Shown here in pieces: positions 7,026 through 15,087 of a stretch of 43,423 nt of DNA. The stretch is from an uncultured Selenomonadaceae bacterium (GTDB lineage Bacteria; Bacillota; Negativicutes; Selenomonadales; Selenomonadaceae): NCBI GenBank assembly GCA_905234175.1, contig CAJOGX010000017.1, forward strand, positions 1 to 43,423. Reading direction: 5' to 3'. Every line of letters starts with the position of its first letter. Position 1 is the first letter of the stretch. The position numbers and the translations under genes are program-made. Under the pieces are notes generated by a model that was not told the DNA's origin, made no database searches, and was given only the letters and a program-made list of their open reading frames with translations.

Positions 7026-9326
7026 ATGAAAATAAAAATATCGAACGCATTATTGAATTGCCTGTTAGCCGCGCTGGCTGCGGGCATTCTTTTTTTTGAA
7101 AACTTTTCGCCGACGCTGAAAACCTTCGCGCTGGTCTGCGCGGCGGCGGCTCTCGCAGTTTTGCTTGCGACGTGGCGCAGGGAAAATTCCGTGGCGGTAA
7201 AATTAATCGCCGTGATAATTTTTTTCGCGCTGGGAGCGTTCAGGTTCTACGCGGCGGACAATCTGCCAGCCAATGACATTTCCAAATTTGAAGGGCAGAT
7301 AATCCGCGTGACTGGAACGATACGCGACGAGCCGCAGATTAAAACCATGGCGAACGAACTGACGCAACAACGCTTTGTTGTCGAAGTGGAACGCGCTGGG
7401 AAAAATCCTGCGAGCGGCGGCGTGGTCGTCACTTCCTACGGCGAGCCGCAACCTGCGCGAATCGGCGATAAAATTTCTGCCGAAGGGAAAATTAAATTCA
7501 TCACCGGCTACAAAAATCCTGGGCAGATTGACACGGCGACGCGCATGAAGTCCGACGGCATTACCGCGCGATTTTCTGCCGGTAAAGCTGGCGTGACGAT
7601 TGAGCCGGTCGAAGGAAATTTTTGGACGAAATTTCTAAGACTCGTGGCGGAAATTCGTCAGCATTACCGCGCGTCGATGGAAAAAATCATGTCGAACGAA
7701 GACGCGGCGGCGATTTTCGCAATGCTTTTCGGCGGCTACGCGGGACTGAACGCGGAACTCGTTGAAGACTTCGCAACGACGGGAATCGTGCACATACTTT
7801 CAGTTTCCGGCTCGCACATGAGCTTACTGGCGGCGGCGACGGCGGCTTTGTGCCTGCTGCTGAAGTTACCGCGCTGGGCGACGGTCGCGCTGGGTTTCTT
7901 CGTAATTTTCACGTACACGCTCCTGAGCGGAATGCTGCCGCAGGTCGTCCGCTCGGCGTGCATGGGAATGCTGGTATTTTTGGGGACGGCGCTGAAGAAA
8001 GAGTCGCTGGGCGCGCGAATGCTGGCGTTCACGGCGCTGGGAATGTTGCTCTGGTCGCCGCTGCTGATTTTCGACATAAGTTTCCAGCTGAGCTTTTCGT
8101 CGACGGCGGGGCTCATGTACCTCGCGAAAGATTTGCGGCGGAAAATGTTGCGGCTGCCGGACTGGTTCACGATGCCGGCGGCAATGACGCTCTCGGCTCA
8201 AATCGCAAGCCTGCCGGTCGTCGTCTGGTACTTCAACAGAATTTCGCTGAGCTCGGTGCTGGCAAATGTTTTCGTCATGCCGCTGCTGGAATTTGTAATC
8301 GTCGGCGGACTGCTGGGCGGACTAATCGCGCTGGTACTGCCGCCGCTGGGTAAAATATTTTTCGTGGCGGAGGCGCTGATATTCAGCACGGGCGCGGAAC
8401 TGAATCACCTGTTCGCGAAAATCCCGTTCAGCGCTGTGCAGGTGCCGACGCTGGGAATTGCGGCGGGCGCGATTTATTATCTGGCGCTGATATTCCGGCG
8501 CGCGGAAATTTTACTGCTGTTGGTTCTGGTTCTGGCGGTGAACTTTTTCAAAACCGGCGGCGAACTGGAAGTTAATTTCGTAGACGTTGGGCAGGGCGAC
8601 TGCGCGGTTGTTCTGACGCCGCACCGTAAGTGTCTGATTTTCGATACCGGCGGCGTTCGCGAAAAAACTTTTGACGTGGGCGGGCGCGTTGTCATTCCCT
8701 ACCTCTGGCACGAAAATGTTAGAGAGGTCGACACGATTTTTCTGAGCCACGTGCACGAAGACCACAGCGGCGGCGCCGGCTCAATCATAAGGAAAATGCC
8801 CGTCCGCGAAATTGTCACGGCTGGCGAGGGCAAGGCTGAATACGCGGCGGTTTTCGGTATCGCACAGGAGAAACTTGACAATCTGCGCGAAGGTCATACC
8901 GGCGAAATTTTTAAAATCGACGGCGTGGAAGTCAAAGTTCTCTACGCGCCGCTCGTCGGCACCGGCAACGAAATTTCCAACGTCTACCAGATTCGCTACG
9001 GCGGCGTCAGCTTTCTTATCACCGGCGATTTGGTTAAGGAGATTGAAGCGGATATGCTGCGCGCTGGGATTGACGTTTCCAGCACGGTTTTGAAGGTCGG
9101 TCACCATGGCTCGGCAACCAGTTCGAGCGAAGAATTTCTGCGCGCCGTTCAGCCGAAAGTTGCAGTGATTTGCGCTGGCTATGGCAACCAGTTCAATCAT
9201 CCACGGCCAGAAGTGCTTGAACATCTGGAAAAAGTTGGCGCGAAAATTTACCGCACGGATAAAGACGGGCTGATTAAGTTCAAAACCGACGGCAGGAAAT
9301 TAACCGTCAGCACTTTCAATGATTGA
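7026..9326 (+). CDS. comEC: ComEC/Rec2 family DNA uptake channel
   Basis: This 766-residue inner-membrane protein is predicted to carry transforming single-stranded DNA into the cytoplasm. ATG 7026 is chosen because GCGAGG stands 8 bases upstream; the frame can be opened 30 bases earlier, but that overlaps the promoter. The order is: N-terminal hydrophobic segments (about 5-70), a soluble OB-like domain (about 75-200), the multi-span competence domain (about 215-510, with the FATTGIVHILSVSGSHMS stretch typical of ComEC) and a C-terminal metallo-beta-lactamase domain (about 515-766). The last carries the metal motif LSHVHEDHSGG and VGHHGSATSS, so it is a full-length, apparently intact three-domain version. 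No comEA or other competence gene adjoins, although pilT and pilC lie 25 kb away in the same window. Confidence 0.93.
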   Translation: MKIKISNALLNCLLAALAAGILFFENFSPTLKTFALVCAAAALAVLLATWRRENSVAVKLIAVIIFFALGAFRFYAADNLPANDISKFEGQIIRVTGTIRDEPQIKTMANELTQQRFVVEVERAGKNPASGGVVVTSYGEPQPARIGDKISAEGKIKFITGYKNPGQIDTATRMKSDGITARFSAGKAGVTIEPVEGNFWTKFLRLVAEIRQHYRASMEKIMSNEDAAAIFAMLFGGYAGLNAELVEDFATTGIVHILSVSGSHMSLLAAATAALCLLLKLPRWATVALGFFVIFTYTLLSGMLPQVVRSACMGMLVFLGTALKKESLGARMLAFTALGMLLWSPLLIFDISFQLSFSSTAGLMYLAKDLRRKMLRLPDWFTMPAAMTLSAQIASLPVVVWYFNRISLSSVLANVFVMPLLEFVIVGGLLGGLIALVLPPLGKIFFVAEALIFSTGAELNHLFAKIPFSAVQVPTLGIAAGAIYYLALIFRRAEILLLLVLVLAVNFFKTGGELEVNFVDVGQGDCAVVLTPHRKCLIFDTGGVREKTFDVGGRVVIPYLWHENVREVDTIFLSHVHEDHSGGAGSIIRKMPVREIVTAGEGKAEYAAVFGIAQEKLDNLREGHTGEIFKIDGVEVKVLYAPLVGTGNEISNVYQIRYGGVSFLITGDLVKEIEADMLRAGIDVSSTVLKVGHHGSATSSSEEFLRAVQPKVAVICAGYGNQFNHPRPEVLEHLEKVGAKIYRTDKDGLIKFKTDGRKLTVSTFND

Positions 9327-9343
9327 AATTTCTATGCAAAAAA

Positions 9344-9372
9344 TTGACTTATACTCAGTTTTGTGCTAAAGT
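9344..9372 (+). promoter_or_regulatory. Possible weak promoter ahead of HNH gene
   Basis: TTGACT (9344-9349), a 17-bp spacer and TAAAGT (9367-9372) lie in the 145-base gap after comEC, about 100 bases before the start codon. The match is only partial. Confidence 0.35.
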
Positions 9373-9471
9373 TTTACTTGCAATCAGTTAAATCTGAAGC
9401 ACGTTGAATATAAGCCAAATGCATTTTAGCTAATTCTGCGTGTTTCGTCAAGCACAAAGGAGTTGGTTAAA

Positions 9472-10071
9472 ATGACTGAGACCGAGAAGAAAAATTTTGA
9501 GCGCTACAAGCTGGCGTATGCGGCGCTGATGGCGGTTTATCCATTCGGGCTGGAAGACCTCGACGGCGAAATCTGGAAATGGATTCGCGGCTATGAAGGC
9601 GACTACCAGGAATCGAACTACGGCAGGACGAAAAGTTTCCAGAAAGGAATAGTTAAAATTCTCAAACCGCGTATAAGTTCTCACGGTTATCTTCAAATTA
9701 CATTATTCCAAAATGCCACGCACAAAACCTATGATATTCATCGTCTCGTTGCAGAAATTTTTATACCCAATCCAAACAATCTTCCTCAAGTTGACCACAT
9801 TTTTGGAAATAGACTTGACAATTACGCTGGAAATTTAGAATGGGTAACTCCGCTTGAAAACACACGGCGCGCGTTTGAAATAGGACTCGGCAAATCTGGT
9901 GTAGAGCATCATCATTCAAAATTCACTAAAGATGATATTTCTTATATTCGCGAAAATTATATATCTTGGAACAGAGAATTTGGCATACAAGCTCTTGCTC
10001 GCAAATTTGAAGTAAATCCACCGACAATATTTAAAATCATTCACGGCAAAAGTTACAAAAACGTAAAGTAG
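9472..10071 (+). CDS. NUMOD4-HNH homing-type endonuclease
   Basis: This 199-residue protein starts at ATG 9472, 9 bases after AAAGGAG; the TTG at 9463 abuts that site and is unlikely. Residues ~30-60 form a NUMOD4 motif (GEIWKWIRGYEG, YQESNYGR). Residues ~100-150 form an HNH nuclease core with VDHIFGNRLDNYAGNLEWVT and LENTR, holding the expected His and Asn residues. The C-terminal ~45 residues resemble a small helix-turn-helix (IQALARKFEVNPPTIFKII) that could contact DNA. It is not inside an intron, so it is a free-standing homing or mobile endonuclease. The first ~180 bases use the GC-rich codons of the host. The rest is clearly AT-richer, which points to a mosaic or transferred gene. Confidence 0.85.
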   Translation: MTETEKKNFERYKLAYAALMAVYPFGLEDLDGEIWKWIRGYEGDYQESNYGRTKSFQKGIVKILKPRISSHGYLQITLFQNATHKTYDIHRLVAEIFIPNPNNLPQVDHIFGNRLDNYAGNLEWVTPLENTRRAFEIGLGKSGVEHHHSKFTKDDISYIRENYISWNREFGIQALARKFEVNPPTIFKIIHGKSYKNVK

Positions 10072-10083
10072 GCGGCGGGCGAT

Positions 10084-10112
10084 TTGTCAAGCAGCGGCTG
10101 AAGTTTTATAAT
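10084..10112 (+). promoter_or_regulatory. Promoter for phytase-PTS operon
   Basis: TTGTCA (10084-10089), a 17-bp spacer and a perfect TATAAT (10107-10112) end just before the GGAGGAG ribosome binding site at 10118. Confidence 0.75.
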
Positions 10113-10133
10113 GCGGCGGAGGAGTTGATTAAC

Positions 10134-11000
10134 TTGAAAAAAATTTTAGCGCTGCTGGCATTTGTCGCGCTGGCGCTGGCGTGCTTTTTACCGCGCGCGA
10201 ACGCCGAAGGAATCTGGCGGCTGGACGCTTCCAACGCGAACGAACTGCCGCGCAACTTCCGGCTGATACCGAACGAAAATATTTCAGCGAGCGGACAGCC
10301 TTCGTTTGACGGCCTGAAAGTGCTGGCTGAAAATCTGCGCGAAAATTTTACTGGCGAAATTTACATTCTGGATTTGCGCGAGGAGTCGCACGGCTTTTTC
10401 AACGGCTCCCCGACGAGTTACTACACCGAAAAAAATCTGGCGAACTTTTTCCGTGGCGCCGACGAGGTTGAGGGAATTGAAGTCGAACTGCTGAGCGATA
10501 TGATTAATCAGCGCGTCAACCTGCTCCCGCTGGGGAATTTCGACAAGGCGCATTATCAGCCGATTGGTCTTTTCGTGAACAGAATTTCTACGGAGCGGCA
10601 GGCGGCGGAAAGTCTCGGCCTGCGCTACGAAAGATTCACCGCGACCGACATGCTTTTCCCTGCGCCGGACGTGGTGGATAAATTTATCAGCTTCCTGTTC
10701 ACCGTCGATAAAAATGCGTGGCTACACTTCCACTGCCAGGCTGGCAACGGCCGCACGACAACTTTTCTGGTGATGTACGAAATTCTGACTCATCCCGATA
10801 AATCGCTTGAGGAAATTTGCGAGCGGCAGAAAAATCTCGGCGGCTCAGATTTGCTGGCGTACCGGCAGGGCGACCCGCACGATTATTATATTGAGGCGCA
10901 CAACTTTCGCGCGGAAAAAATCCGGCAGTTTTACCGCTACGCGCACGAATATCTTGAGCAGATGACGTGGAGCGAATTTTATCAGAAGGAGCTAAACTGA
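10134..11000 (+). CDS. Protein-tyrosine-phosphatase-like phytase (inositol polyphosphate phosphatase)
   Basis: This 288-residue exported enzyme is predicted to remove phosphates from myo-inositol hexakisphosphate in the periplasm. TTG 10134 stands 9 bases after GGAGGAG and gives a clean signal peptide (MKKILALLAFVALALACF, probable cut after ANA); TTG 10125 is too close to the site. The cysteine phosphatase P-loop is complete at HCQAGNGRTT, with nucleophile Cys201 and Arg207, and TDMLFP upstream may supply the general acid. The start of the mature protein (WRLDASNANELPRNFRLI, then SASGQPS) matches PTP-like phytases known from Selenomonas ruminantium. The gene abuts a PTS permease without a gap and shares its promoter. 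Activity on other inositol phosphates or phosphoproteins cannot be excluded. Confidence 0.85.
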   Translation: MKKILALLAFVALALACFLPRANAEGIWRLDASNANELPRNFRLIPNENISASGQPSFDGLKVLAENLRENFTGEIYILDLREESHGFFNGSPTSYYTEKNLANFFRGADEVEGIEVELLSDMINQRVNLLPLGNFDKAHYQPIGLFVNRISTERQAAESLGLRYERFTATDMLFPAPDVVDKFISFLFTVDKNAWLHFHCQAGNGRTTTFLVMYEILTHPDKSLEEICERQKNLGGSDLLAYRQGDPHDYYIEAHNFRAEKIRQFYRYAHEYLEQMTWSEFYQKELN

Positions 11001-12323
11001 TTGACGAACGAAGAAATTGCCGCGAAAATTATTGAGAATCTTGGCGGCGCTGAAAATATTTTAAGTGCGGCGAACTGCATGACGCGGCTGCGCGCTCAGC
11101 TGGCTGACAAAAGTAAAGTTGCGGGCGACGCGCTGAAAAAAATCGAGGGCGTCAGCGGAATTTACGACGCGGGCGCTGAATTTCAAATCATTCTCGGGCC
11201 AGGCAGGGCGACGAACGTTACCAACGCCGTCAACGAAATTCTGAGCAGGCGGCCGAGGATTGGCGACGCTAAGGCAGTTCACGACGAAATCCGCGCGAAA
11301 AATGCGACGCCGACGAAACTTTTCCTGAAAAAAATCGCTGGGATATTCACGCCGCTGATACCTGGCTTTATCGCGTGCGGCCTGATAACGGGAATCCTCG
11401 GCGTGTCGGTAAAAATCTCGCCGGAGTTCGCGCAGGAGCAGACGTTCAAACTGTTGGCGGTTTTCGGCAACGCGGTATTCTGGGGAATGAATTTATTTGT
11501 GGGCGTCAACGCGGCGAAAGTTTTCGGAGGGACGCCAATTTTAGGCGGCGTGCTGGCGGCGATTATGACGCACCCAAGCTTGACGGATGCGGGCTTGGTA
11601 CCTGGGCGCGGCGGCGTAATTTCGGTCGTGCTGGTAGCGGCGCTCGGCGCGTGGGTTGAAAAAATTCTGCACCGCGTCATTCCGGAAATGTTCGACCTGT
11701 TCATAACGCCGCTGGCAACGGTTTTAATTTCGGGCGCGGCTGCGATATTCGTACTTCAGCCGCTCGGCGGAGCGATTTCGGAGACGATAGGCGCGGCGGC
11801 GACGGGCGCAATAGCTTCGGGCGGCGCGGCGGTTGGCGCGATACTGGCGGGGTTCTGGCTGCCAATGGTTATGTTCGGCGTTCACCAGGCGCTGACGCCA
11901 ATCCACGTGGATTTAATTTCGCAGTACGGCGTAACGATTCTGCTGCCGATTCTGGCGATGGCGGGCGCGGGGCAGGTTGGCGCGTCGATAGCCGTTTACT
12001 TCAAGACGAAAAACAAATTCCTGAAAAAAACTGTGGCGTCGGCGCTGCCCGTCGGAATCATGGGAATTGGCGAGCCGCTGATTTACGGCGTGACGTTCCC
12101 GCTGGGCAAACCGTTTATCGGCGCGTGCATAGGCGGAGCGTTCGGCGGCGCGGTACAGGCGTCGTTCATGGTCGGCGCGGCGACGCTGGGAATTTCCGGC
12201 CTTCCGCTGGCGGCCACGACAAATAACATTCCAGTTTATTTGCTGGGCGTCGTGGTAGCGTACGTGGCGGGCTTCGCGGCGACGTGGATTTTAGGATTTG
12301 ATGACCCGCCAGATGAAAATTGA
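11001..12323 (+). CDS. PTS system EIIBC component, glucose-superfamily (MurP-like)
   Basis: This 440-residue sugar permease starts at TTG 11001, directly after the phytase stop, with GAAGGAG 9 bases upstream. Residues 1-90 are an EIIB domain with the phosphorylated Cys in NCMTRLR, followed by the GVSGIYDAGAEFQIILGPG segment. About 105-435 is the EIIC membrane domain, with a conserved GIGEPLIYGVTFPL loop. There is no EIIA domain, so phosphate must come from a separate EIIA (crr-type). The NCMTRLR signature and overall layout resemble N-acetylmuramic acid transporters (MurP). Sucrose or beta-glucoside relatives are possible, and no murQ-like etherase adjoins. A 6-bp hairpin terminator follows at 12361. 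Confidence 0.82.
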   Translation: MTNEEIAAKIIENLGGAENILSAANCMTRLRAQLADKSKVAGDALKKIEGVSGIYDAGAEFQIILGPGRATNVTNAVNEILSRRPRIGDAKAVHDEIRAKNATPTKLFLKKIAGIFTPLIPGFIACGLITGILGVSVKISPEFAQEQTFKLLAVFGNAVFWGMNLFVGVNAAKVFGGTPILGGVLAAIMTHPSLTDAGLVPGRGGVISVVLVAALGAWVEKILHRVIPEMFDLFITPLATVLISGAAAIFVLQPLGGAISETIGAAATGAIASGGAAVGAILAGFWLPMVMFGVHQALTPIHVDLISQYGVTILLPILAMAGAGQVGASIAVYFKTKNKFLKKTVASALPVGIMGIGEPLIYGVTFPLGKPFIGACIGGAFGGAVQASFMVGAATLGISGLPLAATTNNIPVYLLGVVVAYVAGFAATWILGFDDPPDEN

Positions 12324-12328
12324 AAAAG

Positions 12329-12357
12329 TTTACGTTTAAAAAAATTTGTGATATAAT
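12329..12357 (+). promoter_or_regulatory. Promoter for aro operon
   Basis: TTTACG (12329-12334), a 17-bp spacer and TATAAT (12352-12357). The expected start of transcription (~12364) falls in the 5' arm of the following hairpin. Confidence 0.6.
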
Positions 12358-12360
12358 TTT

Positions 12361-12389
12361 AGCCGCAAAAATTTCAGCGGCTATTTTTT
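12361..12389 (+). terminator. Hairpin plus T-run between PTS gene and aroC
   Basis: A perfect 6-bp stem AGCCGC/GCGGCT with a 10-base A/T-rich loop is followed by ATTTTTTT. It most likely ends the phytase-PTS transcript. Because it lies downstream of the aro -10 box, it could also dampen aroC expression. Confidence 0.75.
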
Positions 12390-12402
12390 TGGGAGGAATT
12401 TG

Positions 12403-13494
12403 ATGAGCGGCGTAAGATTTATGGACGGCGGCGAGAGTCACGGCGCGCGGCTGGTTGGTATTCTGGAAGGCTTGCCCGCCGGTCTGAAGGTTGACAGCGA
12501 ATTTGTGAACGCTGAACTTGCGCGACGGCAGGGCGGCTACGGGCGCGGAGGGCGCATGAAAATTGAGTCCGACAAAGTTATTTTCAGTTCCGGCGTCAGG
12601 TTCGGCGAAACGCTCGGCAGTCCGATAACGCTGATTGTCGAAAATAAGGACTGGGCGAACTGGCGCGAGAAAATGAGCGCGGAAGGTCAGCCCGTCGGTG
12701 AAAAAGTTACAAACGCGCGGCCTGGTCACGCTGATTTGACGGGCGCGGCGAAATATGCGCGTAGCGACGTTCGGGATATTCTGGAGCGTTCGAGTGCGCG
12801 CGAAACTGCAATGCGCGTAGCGGCGGGCGCCGTCTGCAAAATTTTCCTGCGCGAATGCGGGATTGAAATTTCCAGCGAAGTTCTGAGTGTGGGCGGAGCG
12901 GTCGGCGAGGCGGAAATTAAAAACGTTATCGACCTCGCCAAATCTGACGGCGATACCGTCGGCGGGATTTTTGAAGTCGAAATTCGCGGCGTGCCCGCTG
13001 GCCTCGGCAGTCACATTCAGTGGGATAAAAAAATTGACGCGAAATTTGCGGCGGCGCTCATGTCGATTCAGGCGATTAAGGCGGTCGAAATTGGCGAAGG
13101 CTTTTACAACGCCATGAAGTTCGGCAGCGAAGTCCACGACGAAATTTTTATTGACGGCGCCGGAAAAATTTACCGCGAAACCAATCGCGCGGGCGGTATC
13201 GAAGGCGGCATGACCAACGGCGAGCCCGTGATTCTCAGCGCGGCGATGAAGCCGATTCCTACGCTCATGAAGCCGCTCCGCACCGTTGACATTGAGACGA
13301 AAAAGCCCGCCACTGCCAGCAGGGAACGCAGCGATACCTGCGCGATTTGGGCGGCGGCGGTCGTCGGCGAGGCTATGGCGGCTATCGTCACGGCGGACGC
13401 GATTGTTGAAAAATTCGGCGGCGACGCGCTCTGTGATACTCTCACGAATTTGCAAAGCTACCGCGCGCGCCTCAAGAAAGAGTTCGGCTTATGA
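12403..13494 (+). CDS. aroC: Chorismate synthase
   Basis: This 363-residue cytoplasmic enzyme is predicted to convert 5-enolpyruvylshikimate-3-phosphate to chorismate, using reduced FMN. ATG 12403 follows GGGAGG at 6 bases. Family signatures are present: GESHGARLVGILEGLP near the N-terminus, RRQGGYGRGGRM, GHADLTGAAKY, ARETAMRVAAGAV and, near 240-260, NRAGGIEGGMTNGEPV. The length is normal for the bacterial enzyme. It is the first gene of a three-gene shikimate operon. Its stop overlaps the start of aroK by four bases (ATGA). Confidence 0.96.
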   Translation: MSGVRFMDGGESHGARLVGILEGLPAGLKVDSEFVNAELARRQGGYGRGGRMKIESDKVIFSSGVRFGETLGSPITLIVENKDWANWREKMSAEGQPVGEKVTNARPGHADLTGAAKYARSDVRDILERSSARETAMRVAAGAVCKIFLRECGIEISSEVLSVGGAVGEAEIKNVIDLAKSDGDTVGGIFEVEIRGVPAGLGSHIQWDKKIDAKFAAALMSIQAIKAVEIGEGFYNAMKFGSEVHDEIFIDGAGKIYRETNRAGGIEGGMTNGEPVILSAAMKPIPTLMKPLRTVDIETKKPATASRERSDTCAIWAAAVVGEAMAAIVTADAIVEKFGGDALCDTLTNLQSYRARLKKEFGL

Positions 13495-14009
13495 AAGAAA
13501 ACGTTGTGCTGATTGGATTCATGGGCGTCGGCAAAACAAGTCTGGGGAAATTGCTGGCGGCGAAACTTGGGCGGCCGTTCGTTGACCTTGACGAAAAAAT
13601 TGAGCACGATGCCGCTATGAAAATCCCAGAAATTTTTGCGCGCTACGGCGAAAGATTTTTCCGCGAAATGGAGAAAAAAGCCGTCCGCGAAGTTTGCGCG
13701 CGCCGGAATATCGTTATCGCAACCGGCGGCGGCACCGTTAAGGACGCCGAAAATCTGCGCTTGCTGAAAAATTCCGGCGTCATTATCTGTCTGACTACCG
13801 AGCCCGAAGAAATTTTCCGGCGAACCGAAAGGCGCGGCGAACGCCCAGTCCTCGACGCCAGAAGGGAAGACCGCCTTGACGCTATCAGAAAACTTCTGAC
13901 GGAGCGGCAGGAATTTTACTCGCAGGCGGATTTTCAGATTGATACGACGAGCTGGTCGCCGCTGCAGATTGTCAACGAAATTTGCGACTACCTGAAACGA
14001 GGGAACTAA
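13491..14009 (+). CDS. aroK: Shikimate kinase
   Basis: This 172-residue kinase is predicted to phosphorylate shikimate at the 3-hydroxyl with ATP. It has a P-loop at residues ~8-17 (GFMGVGKTSLG), the shikimate-binding DLDEKIE and FFREME segments, GGGTVKDAENLRLL in the middle and RRGERPVLDA as the lid. It starts inside the aroC stop (ATGA overlap), consistent with coupled translation, and is one base from aroB. The length is typical. Confidence 0.95.
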   Translation: MKENVVLIGFMGVGKTSLGKLLAAKLGRPFVDLDEKIEHDAAMKIPEIFARYGERFFREMEKKAVREVCARRNIVIATGGGTVKDAENLRLLKNSGVIICLTTEPEEIFRRTERRGERPVLDARREDRLDAIRKLLTERQEFYSQADFQIDTTSWSPLQIVNEICDYLKRGN

Positions 14010-14010
14010 C

Positions 14011-15066
14011 ATGAAAGTCAGAGTTGAGCTCGGCGCGAACAGCTACGAAATTTCAATCGGCGAAAATATTTTTGACGCCGCCGCTGATTTTATTGCGGCG
14101 AAAAATTTTACCAAAGTTTTGCTCGTGACGGACGAAAATGTTGGCGCGCTTTACGCCGATAAAATTGCCGGTTTCGACGTGGTAAAAATTCCGGCGGGCG
14201 AGACTTCTAAAAATCTGCGCGAAGCTGAAAATTTATACACCCGCGCGATTGAATCACGGCTCGACAGGAAATCCGCGATTGTCGCGCTGGGCGGCGGCGT
14301 CGTTGGAGATCTGGCGGGGTTCGTTGCGGCAACGTACCTTCGCGGGATAAATTTCGTGCAGGTGCCGACAACTTTGCTCGCGCAGGTTGATTCAAGCGTT
14401 GGCGGTAAAACTGCCGTCAATCACAAGCTCGGCAAAAATCTTATCGGCGCATTTTATCAGCCGCGCGCGGTTTTTATCGACATCGCCACGCTGAAAACTC
14501 TGCCGGAACGCGAACTCAAGGCCGGTCTCGCCGAAGTTGTCAAGTACGGCGTTATCAGCGACGAAAATTTTTTTAGCTTCCTTGAAGAAAACGTCGATAA
14601 AATTTTGAGCCGCAATGCCGAAGTTATGGCGCAAATCGTACGGCGCTCCTGCGAAATTAAGGCGGAAGTTGTCAGCCTTGACGAAAAGGAAAACGGTCTG
14701 CGCAGGATTTTGAACTTCGGGCACACAATCGCTCACGCCGTCGAAGAGGAAACCGGCTACGAAAAATACAATCACGGCGAGGCGGTTGCGATTGGAATGC
14801 TCGGCGCGGCGTTTATCAGCGAAAAAATTGGCGCCGTCAGTCACGCAGCAGTTGAGCGGCTGGAAAATCTTATCGCGCGGCTCTGCCTGCAAAGTTACTG
14901 CGAAGGCGTCAGCGTTGACAAACTTTACGCGGCACTCTTTCGCGATAAAAAAACTGTCGGCGGGAAAATCAACTGGGTCGTGATGAAAAAAATTGGCGCG
15001 GTCGAAGTTACGAGCGACGTGCCGGAAAATATCGTGAGGGAGGCGCTGAAAAAAATCGCGCGCTGA
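14011..15066 (+). CDS. aroB: 3-dehydroquinate synthase
   Basis: This 351-residue enzyme is predicted to cyclise DAHP to 3-dehydroquinate, with NAD and a divalent metal. The NAD-binding GGGVVGDLAGFVAATYLRG and the downstream QVPTTLLAQVDSSVGGKTAVN are fully conserved. Metal ligands occur in the GLAEVVKYG helix, in FGHTIAHAVE and in NHGEAVAIGM. It starts one base after the aroK stop, so aroC, aroK and aroB cover three shikimate-pathway steps in one transcript. Confidence 0.96.
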   Translation: MKVRVELGANSYEISIGENIFDAAADFIAAKNFTKVLLVTDENVGALYADKIAGFDVVKIPAGETSKNLREAENLYTRAIESRLDRKSAIVALGGGVVGDLAGFVAATYLRGINFVQVPTTLLAQVDSSVGGKTAVNHKLGKNLIGAFYQPRAVFIDIATLKTLPERELKAGLAEVVKYGVISDENFFSFLEENVDKILSRNAEVMAQIVRRSCEIKAEVVSLDEKENGLRRILNFGHTIAHAVEEETGYEKYNHGEAVAIGMLGAAFISEKIGAVSHAAVERLENLIARLCLQSYCEGVSVDKLYAALFRDKKTVGGKINWVVMKKIGAVEVTSDVPENIVREALKKIAR

Positions 15067-15087
15067 AATTCAGGGAGGAGAATCGTT

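Noticed and set aside
12166-13455. Long (429-codon) antisense frame over aroC
   Set aside because: A shadow caused by GC-rich third-position bias; aroC on the plus strand is certain and the antisense product has an implausible composition.
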